DNA from: DATKBT01 sp035546295
GTDB taxonomy: Bacteria; Acidobacteriota; Thermoanaerobaculia; Multivoradales; Multivoraceae
Direction: 5' to 3'
Assembly: GCA_035546295.1 (NCBI GenBank)
Contig: DATKBT010000067.1
Span: forward strand, 1-64,000
Length of the DNA stretch: 64,000 bases
A program made the translations under genes and the position numbers. Position 1 is the first letter of the stretch; every line of letters begins with the position of its first letter. This document shows, one piece after another, positions 1-8,031 of this stretch. The notes below the pieces were generated by a model that was not told the origin of the DNA, did not search any database, and saw only the letters and a list, made by a program, of their open reading frames with translations.

Positions 1-2
1 GC

Positions 3-641
3 GCCACTCGCATCGTCCACCGCAACGCCGAAGAGTTGGCTCGCCTCGCCGATCGGATCTTCGTCGGCACCTGTCTCTCCGCGCAGGAGCGGCGCCGTGG
101 CGATCTGTTCTTCACGGAGTACGTCTTCGAGGTCGAGGAGCGGATCAAGTGGCGAGGCCGCGCCGTCTCCCTCCCCTCGGCGCCCGGCCGCGCAGCTCCC
201 GGAGGAACCGAGCCGCCCGTGCGCTTCCCGCGCGTCGTCGTCCGCCAGTTCTCCGCCCCCACCGGAGGGATGGTCGTCGGCCTACCCCGCTACACGCCTG
301 GCGGGCGCTACCTGCTGATGCTCCACGGCGACTCGAGCGAGGGGCTGACGAGTCCGGTGGGGCTGGCGCAGGGCGCCTTCCGGCTCTACCGGCCGGTTGG
401 CGGGGAGGACAGGGCGGACGGGGAGGACAGGGCGGACGGGGAGGACAGGGAGGATGGGGAGGAGCGCGCGGTCAATCCGTTGGGCAACCTCGGGTTGTTT
501 CACCGGATGGCGGCGGACGAATCGGGCCGGCAGCCTCCCGATCGGATCGAGCAGGCCCTGCTGAGCGCCCCGACGGGCCCGATCGGCGCCAGCCACCTGA
601 TCGGCATCCTCCGCGAGCTCGTCGCCGAGCCGGAGCCCTGA
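3..641 (+). CDS. hypothetical protein, 5' end outside window
   Basis: The frame is open to the left edge, so the true start lies upstream; a TTG at 36 is only an internal candidate. About 212 residues are visible. The segment from DRIFVGTCLSA onward is beta-rich (VFEVEERIKW), followed by a hydrophobic GRYLLMLHG segment. Near residues 133-154 lies an acidic repeat of G-E-D-R-A-D units encoded by an 18-bp tandem repeat. The gene ends 4 bp before the matrixin-like protease gene, so the two are probably co-transcribed. I do not recognise the family; the layout suggests a secreted or envelope protein whose signal peptide is outside the window. Confidence 0.6.
   Translation, partial: ATRIVHRNAEELARLADRIFVGTCLSAQERRRGDLFFTEYVFEVEERIKWRGRAVSLPSAPGRAAPGGTEPPVRFPRVVVRQFSAPTGGMVVGLPRYTPGGRYLLMLHGDSSEGLTSPVGLAQGAFRLYRPVGGEDRADGEDRADGEDREDGEERAVNPLGNLGLFHRMAADESGRQPPDRIEQALLSAPTGPIGASHLIGILRELVAEPEP
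402..464 (+). repeat. 18-bp coding tandem repeat, about 3.5 copies
   Basis: Units of GGGGAGGACAGGGCGGAC begin at 402, 420 and 438 (the third with two changes), with a partial copy at 456. The unit is a multiple of three, so copy-number change would add or remove six residues (G-E-D-R-A-D) in the overlapping gene without a frameshift. Confidence 0.9.
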
Positions 642-645
642 CGGC

Positions 646-2106
646 ATGCCGCTACGCCACGCTTTGCCGATCGCATCGGTCCTGGCTCTCCTCCTCGGGA
701 TCGCCGCACCCCCGGGATACGCCGGCGGCTATCTGAAGCTCTCGCCGGGCGGCGAGATCTATCGTTGGGACAACACCTCGATGCTCCCCCTGGACCTCGA
801 CGGCGGCCCTCTGGGGTCGCTCAGCGAGGCGGAGGCCCAGACCCTGGTCCTGGACGCGATCACTGACTGGGAGCAGCCGACTCTCGATCTCGGCTTCTTC
901 AGGGCCAGCACCGGCATGCTGACCGCCGACGGTGACGTGAACACCGCCGTTGAGTTCCAGACCCTCGTCGACGAGCTCGTGGCGGGCTCCACGCTGATCC
1001 AGAACGCGGTCGTGTTCGACGATGACGGGGCGGTGATCGAGGCGCACTTCGGCGTCGGCTCCGGCTCCGGCATCCTCGGCTTCGCCCTCATCCTCGGCGC
1101 CGACGACTCGACCTTCGAGATCACCCACACGGTCCAGGTCTACAACGGCGAGTGTGTCGAGAATGATTTGTGCGGGTCGGAGGAGCTCACTCTCGAGGAG
1201 CTCGCCGAGACGATCGTCCACGAGCAGGGGCACGTGCTGAATCTCGACCACACGCAGGTCAACGGGCACTGGTTCTACGGCGACAAAGACGACCCGGGGT
1301 TCGTCAAGTACGGCGATCCGCCCGCGAACGCCGGCGCTGTCAATCTGATGTTTCCGTTCTACCTGCCCTCGAGCCAGTATGCGACCGAGGTCGGCCACGA
1401 CGACCTGGCGGCCGCCGAGCACCTCTATGGCAACCTCTCGAGCACGACGACGGGCGTGATCTCCGGCACCGTCTTCCGGTCCGACGGCGTGACTCCGCTA
1501 CAGGGTGTGAACCTGATCGCGCGCAACACGGACAACACGAGCTTCGGCTCGTTCTACGACGCCACCTCGAGCGTCTCCGGCTACCTCTTTCCGACCACTC
1601 CCCTCGCCGGGGGCACGCCGCAACCCACCTGTCCGGACACCACGCCCCCTCAGCTCCACGGGGGCTTCGACCTGCGGGGTCTAACCCCTGGGGAGTCGTA
1701 TACGGTGGAGGCCGTCGCCGTGAACGCCCAATTCGACTGCGGATCGAGTGTCGGCCCGCTCGAGCGCCCCGTCGAGTTCCCGAAGGAGGAGTTCTACAGC
1801 ACGGACGAATCGTCCAAAGATGCAATCGACCCGGAAAACTTTACCGCAATCCTGGTTCCGACCGGCTCGCCGCTCGTCTCGGAAATCGACCTCGTCCAGA
1901 ACTGCGGCTCGGAGAACGAGACGATCTCGGCCCAGTCGATCGCAGGCTTCGCCTACTTCGACGCCTGCTCGACACTGACGGTGGCTTCAAACGTCGAGAT
2001 CTCGGGCACCGGCAACGCGGTCTTCGCCGCCGACCGTGTAGTGTTCAGCTCGGAGTTCAGCGTCGCCGCGGGTGGCCGGCTGGTGGTGAGGCCGCTCTTG
2101 CAGTGA
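646..2106 (+). CDS. matrixin-like secreted zinc metalloprotease
   Basis: 486 residues. A signal peptide is visible (MPLRHALP then a hydrophobic stretch ending ...GYAGG). The metzincin zinc motif is H192-E-x-x-H196-x5-H202 (HEQGHVLNLDH). The usual glycine at position 199 is asparagine, which is unusual for M10 matrixins. A Met-turn-like LMFPF follows near residue 235. Residues about 268-320 resemble a carboxypeptidase-regulatory-like beta domain (GVISGTVFRSDG). The last about 65 residues match the C-terminus of the next gene and resemble a beta '3-coathanger stack' type repeat. It probably acts as an extracellular peptidase. The ATG lies 4 bp after the upstream stop. Confidence 0.82.
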   Translation: MPLRHALPIASVLALLLGIAAPPGYAGGYLKLSPGGEIYRWDNTSMLPLDLDGGPLGSLSEAEAQTLVLDAITDWEQPTLDLGFFRASTGMLTADGDVNTAVEFQTLVDELVAGSTLIQNAVVFDDDGAVIEAHFGVGSGSGILGFALILGADDSTFEITHTVQVYNGECVENDLCGSEELTLEELAETIVHEQGHVLNLDHTQVNGHWFYGDKDDPGFVKYGDPPANAGAVNLMFPFYLPSSQYATEVGHDDLAAAEHLYGNLSSTTTGVISGTVFRSDGVTPLQGVNLIARNTDNTSFGSFYDATSSVSGYLFPTTPLAGGTPQPTCPDTTPPQLHGGFDLRGLTPGESYTVEAVAVNAQFDCGSSVGPLERPVEFPKEEFYSTDESSKDAIDPENFTAILVPTGSPLVSEIDLVQNCGSENETISAQSIAGFAYFDACSTLTVASNVEISGTGNAVFAADRVVFSSEFSVAAGGRLVVRPLLQ

Positions 2107-2231
2107 GCGGCGCTCGTGTGGCAGTCGACTTGCATGGCGGGCCTCGAGACTGGCTCGCCCACCCGACCCCGCCGGTCATCGTCAGCGCCCGGAAGACGGG
2201 ACCGCGCACCTTCTGCTGGAGGGACTTTTTG

Positions 2232-3074
2232 ATGAATCTCAGATCTTCTTTCGCCCTGCTGCCGCTCCTCTGCCTCTGCCTCTGCCTCTGCCTCGCCTCG
2301 CCCTCTCTCGGCGACGACCTGATCGTAGACGGCGGCTTCGAGGCAGGCACCGGCGATCCTCCCAACAACCCGAACTGGACCGAGAGCTCGACCAACTTCG
2401 GCTCGCCGATCTGCGAACGCGGCAACCCCGAGCTGGCAACCTGCGATCCGGAGCCCGACATCCCGGCGATCGCCGCACGCAGCGGCACCTGGTTCACGTG
2501 GTTCGGCGGGCTCAAGGCGGGCCAAAACGGAACCAGCCCCGAGATCGGCAGCGTGGGTCAGTCGGTCGCGATCCCGCCCGATGGCGGGGGCGGGACCTCG
2601 AGCGCCACCCTCCGCTTCTTCGTCAAGAACCCGGTCTGCTCCGACGATCCCGACGACGCGCTCGATGCGCTCGAGGTCAAGGTCGCCGGCGTCGTCGAGT
2701 ACTCGACCGGGGTCGGCGATCCGAGCTGCGGCAATCCCAACTATCGCGAGGAGATCGTGGACCTCGCCCCCTACATCGGCCAGACCGTCACCCTCGCGTT
2801 CGAGGGTGGATTCAATGGGGACAAGGTCACCAACATCCTGGTCGACGACGTGGCGCTCTACTCCTGCCAGTATCCGGCGAACGTGGTCGTCGCCAACGAG
2901 ACGATCACGGGAACCGACACCCGCCGTGGCTGTCTGACGCTGACCGCCGGACCCGCCGTGGTGATCGCCGACCAGGCCGTCGTGGTCTTCGAGGCGCCGC
3001 TGTCGGTGACCCTCGGAGACGGCTTCTCGGTCGAGAGCGGAGGCCAGCTCACGATCCGGACCGCGAGCGAGTAG
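2232..3074 (+). CDS. secreted protein sharing C-terminal beta domain with upstream protease
   Basis: 280 residues. I chose the ATG at 2232 because it opens directly into a signal peptide (MNLRSSFALLPLL, then a Leu-Cys repeat, then ASPSLGDD). The mature start DLIVDGGFEAG is typical of secreted proteins with a galactose-binding-like or jelly-roll fold (VDGGFEAG near the N-terminus, LVDDVALYSC near residue 214). The final about 60 residues (NETITG...GDGFSVESGGQLTI) align with the C-terminus of the matrixin-like protease, suggesting a common sorting or adhesion module. No catalytic motif is seen. The Leu-Cys part of the signal peptide is encoded by a hexanucleotide microsatellite. Confidence 0.75.
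   Translation: MNLRSSFALLPLLCLCLCLCLASPSLGDDLIVDGGFEAGTGDPPNNPNWTESSTNFGSPICERGNPELATCDPEPDIPAIAARSGTWFTWFGGLKAGQNGTSPEIGSVGQSVAIPPDGGGGTSSATLRFFVKNPVCSDDPDDALDALEVKVAGVVEYSTGVGDPSCGNPNYREEIVDLAPYIGQTVTLAFEGGFNGDKVTNILVDDVALYSCQYPANVVVANETITGTDTRRGCLTLTAGPAVVIADQAVVVFEAPLSVTLGDGFSVESGGQLTIRTASE
2268..2291 (+). repeat. hexanucleotide microsatellite CTCTGC x4 in signal peptide
   Basis: Four perfect CTCTGC copies are followed by a partial fifth and encode (Leu-Cys)4 in the hydrophobic core of the signal peptide of the 2232-3074 gene. Gain or loss of a copy changes the core by two residues and keeps the frame. Confidence 0.9.
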
Positions 3075-3082
3075 CCGTCGCC

Positions 3083-3088
3083 GCTATC
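3083..3088 (+). promoter_or_regulatory. possible -10 hexamer for asparagine-synthetase-like gene
   Basis: TATCAT lies in the spacer after the 3074 stop, about 100 bp before the predicted start at 3194. No convincing -35 is seen, so this is only a weak candidate. Confidence 0.2.
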
Positions 3089-3193
3089 ATGGAGGGGCTC
3101 GAGCCCATCGCCGCGCGCAGACCGTGAAGCTCGTCGTGACGACTCGCTTCCGAGTCGCCGCTCGAGTGTCCGACGATCCCTCGGCGACGATCG

Positions 3194-5137
3194 ATGGATG
3201 AGCCACCGACTCTGCCCCAGCCCTCCGCCGTCCTGATGCCGCACTCGGCGGCCGCGATGGCGGCGGTCGGCGGCGGTCCTCCCGGCGACCGCGGCCTCGA
3301 CCCGCCGGTGCGCTCCGCCGGGATCGCCGGCATCGTCGGCCGACCCGCCGGCGAGCGCATGCTGGCGGCCGCCGCCTTGCGCATGCGCTCCTGCGAGCGG
3401 GCGCGGCGGCGCGCATCGCGGTGGTTCGGCCCTCCCGGCCTGGCGGTCGGCTGCGGCTTCCCCGGCAGCCCGGACTCCACCGTCGCCGTGAGCGACGGCG
3501 CGGTCTCGGAGCGAGGCGTCGTCCATCGATCCGGCGGCGACTCGTTCTGGGGCGGCGAATCCGACCGGGAGTGGTTGCTCGCTGAACGCTATCGCGAGGA
3601 GGGCCCCGCCCTGCTCGAGCGTCTCGGCGGTGCGTTCGCGCTCGCCATCTGGGAGCCCGCCGACCGTCGCCTGCTGCTCGCCCGCGACCGCCACGGCGCA
3701 AAGCCCCTCTACTGGCGTCAGTGGACGCACGGGCTCGCCTTCTGCAGCACGATCGCCCCCCTTCTGGCCGCCGAGCCTTCCAGCCCGCGGCCCGACCTCG
3801 AGGCGGTGGAGCAGGCGCTCGCGCTCGGCTGGGTGCCCGCTCCCCGCACCGGTTTCGCCGGCGTTCACAAGCTGCCGCCCGGCGGGATGCTCGAGTGGGT
3901 CGACGGTCGTCTCGAGACCGGCAGGTTCTGGTGGTTCGGATTCGAGCCCGCCGCCGCGGACACCGAGACGACGGGCGCGGGCGTCGAGACGCCGGCGGCG
4001 CTCGATGCGCTCGATGCGCTCGAGAGCGCGCTGCGCGCAGCGCTTCGCCGCCAGCTCGACAGCGCGCGGCGCCCGGGACTCTGGCTCAGCGGCGGCCTCG
4101 ATTCCTCGTACCTCGCAGCGCTCGCGGCCGGCATCTCCGCGGCGCCCCTGGTCACCCTCACCGCCCGCTTCCCCGGCACCCGGCTCGACGAGGGCGCCGC
4201 GGCTCGAGAGACGGCGCAGCGCATCGGCAGCGAGCACCACGAGCTCGTCCTCGGAGTCGAGGAGCTGGCGTCGAGGCTCGACGCGGCGATCGGCACCAAC
4301 GAGGAGCCCTGGTCGGCCAGTCCCTCGGCCGTGATCGCGGCGCTCGCCGAGCGGACGGCCACGGCCGGTTGTGACTTGGTGCTCACCGGCGACGGAGCCG
4401 ACGAGCTGTTCTCCGGCGGGCACCAGTGGCTCCATCTCGCCGCGCTCACGGCCCTGCGGGCGGGTGTGCCTCGCGCGGGGGCCGCTTTCCTGGCGACGCG
4501 GGCACGCAGCGTCACCGCGCGCAACCGGTGGTTGGCGATCGCCGCGCCCGACGGGCACCTCGCAGAGCTCGAGTCCGCCCGACGGCTGACGCGCGCCGAG
4601 CGCGAGCGGCTCGTCCGTTCGAGGTTCCTCCCGGCCGCGGAAGGCGGCTCCGCGATCGCCGCGGCGCGTCTCCCGGACGAGATCCTCAGGCGCTGCTTCG
4701 GCGCCGTCGATCGCCGCACGGCGCTCGATCTCGTCGGACGGATGGCCGAGTGCCTGCTCCCGGAGTCGGAGAAGCAGCTCGTGCACCGAGGGCTGCGGCT
4801 CACCACGCCGTACCTCGACGACGGATGCGTCGACCTGATCCGGGGCATGCCCGGAAAGCAACGGCTACGACTCGGACGGCAAAAGTGGCTGCTCTCGTCG
4901 CTTGCCCGGCGCCGGCTTCCACGCTCCGCCATCTCGCGACCGAAGATCGGCCTGCGCTATCCACCGGCGCTCATCGCCCAGCTCGAGGACCGTCTCCGCG
5001 AGACCTGCCTCGACCTCCGGCTGTTCCGCAGCGACAGCCTGCGCCGATGGCTGTCGAAAGATGCCGGCCCACGCGACCCGCGCGTCCTGGTCACCGTCTA
5101 CACGGTCGGCCGCTGGTGGCAGATGAACTTCTCGTAG
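3194..5137 (+). CDS. asparagine-synthetase-family protein lacking the amidotransferase cysteine
   Basis: 647 residues. The class II glutamine-amidotransferase domain starts at SAGIAGIVG (residues 41-49), where AsnB enzymes have MCGIAG at the extreme N-terminus. Here the nucleophile position is Ala42 and about 41 extra residues precede it, so glutamine hydrolysis should be lost. The domain otherwise continues normally (FALAIWEP, ARDRHGAKPLYW). The synthetase domain keeps the PP-loop S299-GGLDSS and LTGDGADELFSGG. In polysaccharide loci such paralogues are thought to amidate sugars or cell-surface substrates. It lies convergent to the glycosyltransferase operon. The exact start is uncertain (ATGs at 3236 and 3257 are alternatives), but none restores a cysteine. 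Confidence 0.82.
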   Translation: MDEPPTLPQPSAVLMPHSAAAMAAVGGGPPGDRGLDPPVRSAGIAGIVGRPAGERMLAAAALRMRSCERARRRASRWFGPPGLAVGCGFPGSPDSTVAVSDGAVSERGVVHRSGGDSFWGGESDREWLLAERYREEGPALLERLGGAFALAIWEPADRRLLLARDRHGAKPLYWRQWTHGLAFCSTIAPLLAAEPSSPRPDLEAVEQALALGWVPAPRTGFAGVHKLPPGGMLEWVDGRLETGRFWWFGFEPAAADTETTGAGVETPAALDALDALESALRAALRRQLDSARRPGLWLSGGLDSSYLAALAAGISAAPLVTLTARFPGTRLDEGAAARETAQRIGSEHHELVLGVEELASRLDAAIGTNEEPWSASPSAVIAALAERTATAGCDLVLTGDGADELFSGGHQWLHLAALTALRAGVPRAGAAFLATRARSVTARNRWLAIAAPDGHLAELESARRLTRAERERLVRSRFLPAAEGGSAIAAARLPDEILRRCFGAVDRRTALDLVGRMAECLLPESEKQLVHRGLRLTTPYLDDGCVDLIRGMPGKQRLRLGRQKWLLSSLARRRLPRSAISRPKIGLRYPPALIAQLEDRLRETCLDLRLFRSDSLRRWLSKDAGPRDPRVLVTVYTVGRWWQMNFS

Positions 5138-5146
5138 CGAGCCGCG

Positions 5147-5176
5147 GGACGGCGCCCGAGGCCCCCCGGGCCGTCC
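5147..5176. terminator. GC-rich hairpin after asparagine-synthetase-like gene
   Basis: GGACGGC at 5147-5153 pairs with GCCGTCC at 5170-5176, with a few inner pairs. It lies 10 bp after the stop codon. There is no T-run, so this is only a possible terminator. Confidence 0.3.
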
Positions 5177-5342
5177 GATCCGGAAGTCGCGCGAAAACCG
5201 AGGAGCGCCAGGCGCTGAAGCCCGCGGGTCGAGCGCCCACAGGACGCCGCCGCCGGGCGCCCCCTGGTTCTCGACGGGCCGGCTCTCCTCGGTCGACCAT
5301 GCCGGCAAGACACTCGCGGGAGTGGTGATCACCACGAGCCCG

Positions 5343-5609
5343 CTAGGTCGACTAAGGCCAGCGGGGAGTTCTTGCCTGCGGCAGGCGGCGGTCATTGGCC
5401 TCTCGCGAGCGCGAGACCAAGGCTCACAGCATGGTCAAAGTCCGATCGAGCCGTTGCGATCGCCCAGAGAAAACGGCTGTGGCCTGGTCGACCCAGCCGC
5501 GCCCGCTTGCGGGCTTGCGGCGCACGAGTGATCGGCTAGCGGGCTCGTGGTACGAGCTCGCCTCGCTTTCGCGGCTCGTTGGGAGTGGTGATCACCACGA
5601 GCCCGCTAG
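5343..5609. repeat. structured intergenic repeat, copy A (with flanking partial unit from 5318)
   Basis: 267 bp, about 90% identical by eye to 52507-52776 in the same orientation. It lies between convergent genes. Internal dyads are as follows: a short GCCTGC/GCAGGC stem (about 5374-5386); a stem of TTGG plus TCTCGCG pairing with CGCGAGA plus CCAA (about 5395-5420); AGCCGTT/AACGGCT; GCCCGC-TT-GCGGGC; and a perfect 16-bp arm pair, CTAGCGGGCTCGTGGT (5536-5551) with its complement (5594-5609). An identical 30-bp segment occurs at 5318-5347 and 5581-5610. It contains the 14-bp palindrome GTGGTGATCACCAC, so the locus holds one full unit plus the end of a second, as in a tandem array. The TAG of the GT4 gene is read from this repeat. 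No transposase is present. Confidence 0.85.
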
Positions 5610-6745
5610 GCCAGGGCGGCATCGGCGTCGGAGGTCGTCTCGGGAGCGGCGATGATGCCCTTGTACAGTCGCTCGAACTGCGCGGCGACGACCGGTGCCG
5701 AGAACTGGTGGACACGTTGGCGCGAGCCGTCTCCGAGGCGGCGGCGCGCCACGTCGTTGTCGATCAGCTCGGTCAACGCGTCGAGCAGCTCCTCGGGTCG
5801 GCCGGGGCGCACCAGCAGCGCGCCATCGCCGACCACCTCCTCACAGCCGCTCCCGCGAGTGGTCACGATCGCGCAGCCGTTCGCCATCGCCTCGAGCAGC
5901 ACCATCGGGAAGTTCTCGCGCGAGCTGGGCAGGGTGAAGATCTCGGCCGACGCGTACAGCTCGGGGAGTTGCTCGCGCGGGACCATTCCGAGGAACTGGA
6001 CCCTGGCACCGAGCTGCTCCGCTTGTCGCCGCAGGCGCGGCAGGTAGGGACCGTCGCCCGCGACCACGACCTCCCAATCCGGGGGCAGCCGAGGAGTCAC
6101 CTCGATCAGATGCTGCACCCCCTTGCGCTCCAGCAGGCGGGAGACGGCGAGCACCCGGCGATGCCGTGCCCTCGGCGTCGCGGTCTGGAGGTCCGCGGGG
6201 TTGGGAATCACCACCGGCTCCACCCCGGAAGGCTTCCGCACGAGCTCGGCGAGGAACCGCGACGGCGCGGTGACTGCGCTCGCTCCGCGGACGACCGTGC
6301 GCCAGTAAGGCCTGAGAATGGCGTGCAGCGCCCCCATCCGGTGGGCGTTGTAGCCGGGGACGTCGGTCCCGTGTGCGGTCAGCACGTAGCGCAGCCCGCT
6401 CCGCCGCGACAGACGGTGCGCGACGACACCCCCCGGCAGGATGAAGTGCGCGTGGATCAGGTCGAAGTGGCCTTCCTCCACCAGCTCGGTCGCCTTTCGC
6501 AGCGCGGTCACGCACCAGGTCGCCAGCTCGAACGCCGTGGTGTGATGCGCCCGGCGGCGCAGGCATCGGACGCGATGGATGTCGACGCCCTGCCGCCGCT
6601 CGAAAGCGGGCAAGTGCTTCATCTTCGACGTGACCACCACCACCTGGTGACCCTGGCGCACCAGCGCCTCGGCCAAGCCCTCGCAGGCCGGCGCACCACC
6701 GCCGCCGATGGGCGGATACTCATAGCAAAGACATAACAGATTCAT
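5606..6745 (-). CDS. GT4-family glycosyltransferase
   Basis: 379 residues with a GT-B fold. The N-terminus has the nucleotide-sugar transferase glycine loop (CYEYPPIGGGGAP, residues 7-19) and AHGTDVPGYN near residue 124. The C-terminal half has VSRLLERKGV, VVAGDGPYLPRL and the EX7E retaining motif E277-N-F-P-M-V-L-L-E285. This is the normal length for the family. It is the last gene of a three-gene operon: its ATG overlaps the TGA of the CapK-like gene by 4 bp (6742-6745). Its stop codon TAG comes from the intergenic repeat. It presumably adds a sugar to a lipid-linked or exported glycan on the cytoplasmic face of the membrane. Confidence 0.9.
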   Translation of the reverse strand: MNLLCLCYEYPPIGGGGAPACEGLAEALVRQGHQVVVVTSKMKHLPAFERRQGVDIHRVRCLRRRAHHTTAFELATWCVTALRKATELVEEGHFDLIHAHFILPGGVVAHRLSRRSGLRYVLTAHGTDVPGYNAHRMGALHAILRPYWRTVVRGASAVTAPSRFLAELVRKPSGVEPVVIPNPADLQTATPRARHRRVLAVSRLLERKGVQHLIEVTPRLPPDWEVVVAGDGPYLPRLRRQAEQLGARVQFLGMVPREQLPELYASAEIFTLPSSRENFPMVLLEAMANGCAIVTTRGSGCEEVVGDGALLVRPGRPEELLDALTELIDNDVARRRLGDGSRQRVHQFSAPVVAAQFERLYKGIIAAPETTSDADAALA

Positions 6746-8031
6746 GTGCAGGCTCCAATCCTGCTCTCGACGACGCGGAACTTGCCGCCCGAGGGCATGC
6801 CGAGATCATACCGTCGCTGGATGGTCAGCTCGATCGTGCCGCCGAGCTCGCTGCGCAGGCGGCGGCGGGCGGCAGCCTCGATCGCGAGGAAGTCGGCGGC
6901 GGGCCCGGCCTGATAGGCCACCTCGATCCTCTCCGGCGCCGACTGCAGGATGCGGTAGCGCTCGAGACCGGCGATTCCCTCGAGCGCGAGCGTCAGCCGA
7001 TAAGGGGAGACGACACCACCCGAGGGGAGCCGGATGCAGTCGACCAGACGCCCCTCGATGGCGGCCAGCCGCCGTCGTGGGCTGCCGCAGGGACAGACTC
7101 CGGAGAGCACCGGTCCCAGCACGTCGCCGGTCTCGTAGCGCACGAGCGGCATCGCCCGCAGGTCGAGGTTGGTGGCGATCAGAGGGCGCGGTCCGCTCGC
7201 CGCCCCGGCCTCGAGGTCCTCGAGCCCCTCGATCCAGACCGACTCCTCGGCGAGGTGAAGACCCTCCCCCTGTGCGCACTGCCATCCCACCATGCCGAGC
7301 TCGGTCGAGCCGTACGCCTCCGACACCCGACCGCCGAAGGCGCGCGCCAGGAGCGCGCGACTGGCGGGGTCGAGCCCCTCGGCCGTGGTCAGCACCGAAG
7401 CGCGCAGGGGACTGGAGGCCCGGCGCCCGTTCCCTTCCGGCCCATGGCGCGATTCGAGAGCCTCGGCGACGAGGCGCAGGACGCTGACCCAGCCGTAGAC
7501 GAGGCTCGGGCGAAGGCGGCGAATCTCCGCCGCGAGCAACTCGGGCGGGCGATCGTGCGGGAGCTGGTGCCAGCCGAGGCCGGGCGGCGGCAATGGGCCG
7601 AGCTCGCGCACCAGCACCAGCCGCCGACCTGGCCGATAGCCGGCCGCGAGGAGCGCGCGCAGGAAAAGGCTTCGTCGCAGGATACGGTGCGCAGGCTCCA
7701 TCCACAGCGCGAGCGGCCGACCGCTCGACCCACTGGTTCGTTCGCAGGCGAGCTCATCGGGCTCGTAGGCGTCGCTCAGCGCGTCGACGCCGGCATTCTG
7801 AAGCTGCTCGCGGGTGACGGTGGGCAAGCGTTCCAGGTCGTCGAGCGTCCGGACCTGCGCGACGTCGACGCCGGCTTCCCGCCACAGCTCCCGGTAGAGC
7901 GGAACCGTGGTCCCCGCGTGCCGAACGAGCCGCCGGAGCTTCTCGTCCTGGAGCTGGCGGAGCATCGATCTCGGCAGACGCTCGTGGCGACGGAGACGGA
8001 GCAGCCCGGCGAGGAGCCGCCAGTCGCTCAC
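6742..8031 (-). CDS. phenylacetate-CoA ligase / CapK-family adenylate-forming protein
   Basis: 429 residues from a GTG at 8031 that overlaps the upstream TGA (GTGA). The frame extends further upstream, but that part lies antisense to no known domain and overlaps the pyruvyl-transferase gene. Motifs are HAGTTVPLYRELW (residues 39-51), the AMP-binding loop ERTSGSSGRP (about 105-114), EAYGSTELGMVGWQC and YETGDVLGP. CapK relatives occur in capsule and exopolysaccharide loci, where they are thought to activate a carboxylate for transfer to the glycan. The substrate cannot be read from sequence. It is translationally coupled on both sides. Confidence 0.85.
   Translation of the reverse strand: MSDWRLLAGLLRLRRHERLPRSMLRQLQDEKLRRLVRHAGTTVPLYRELWREAGVDVAQVRTLDDLERLPTVTREQLQNAGVDALSDAYEPDELACERTSGSSGRPLALWMEPAHRILRRSLFLRALLAAGYRPGRRLVLVRELGPLPPPGLGWHQLPHDRPPELLAAEIRRLRPSLVYGWVSVLRLVAEALESRHGPEGNGRRASSPLRASVLTTAEGLDPASRALLARAFGGRVSEAYGSTELGMVGWQCAQGEGLHLAEESVWIEGLEDLEAGAASGPRPLIATNLDLRAMPLVRYETGDVLGPVLSGVCPCGSPRRRLAAIEGRLVDCIRLPSGGVVSPYRLTLALEGIAGLERYRILQSAPERIEVAYQAGPAADFLAIEAAARRRLRSELGGTIELTIQRRYDLGMPSGGKFRVVESRIGACT

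Noticed and set aside
5343..5609. Insertion sequence or CRISPR-like array
   Set aside because: No transposase, no regular short repeats with spacers and no clear target-site duplication; treated as a non-coding structured repeat.
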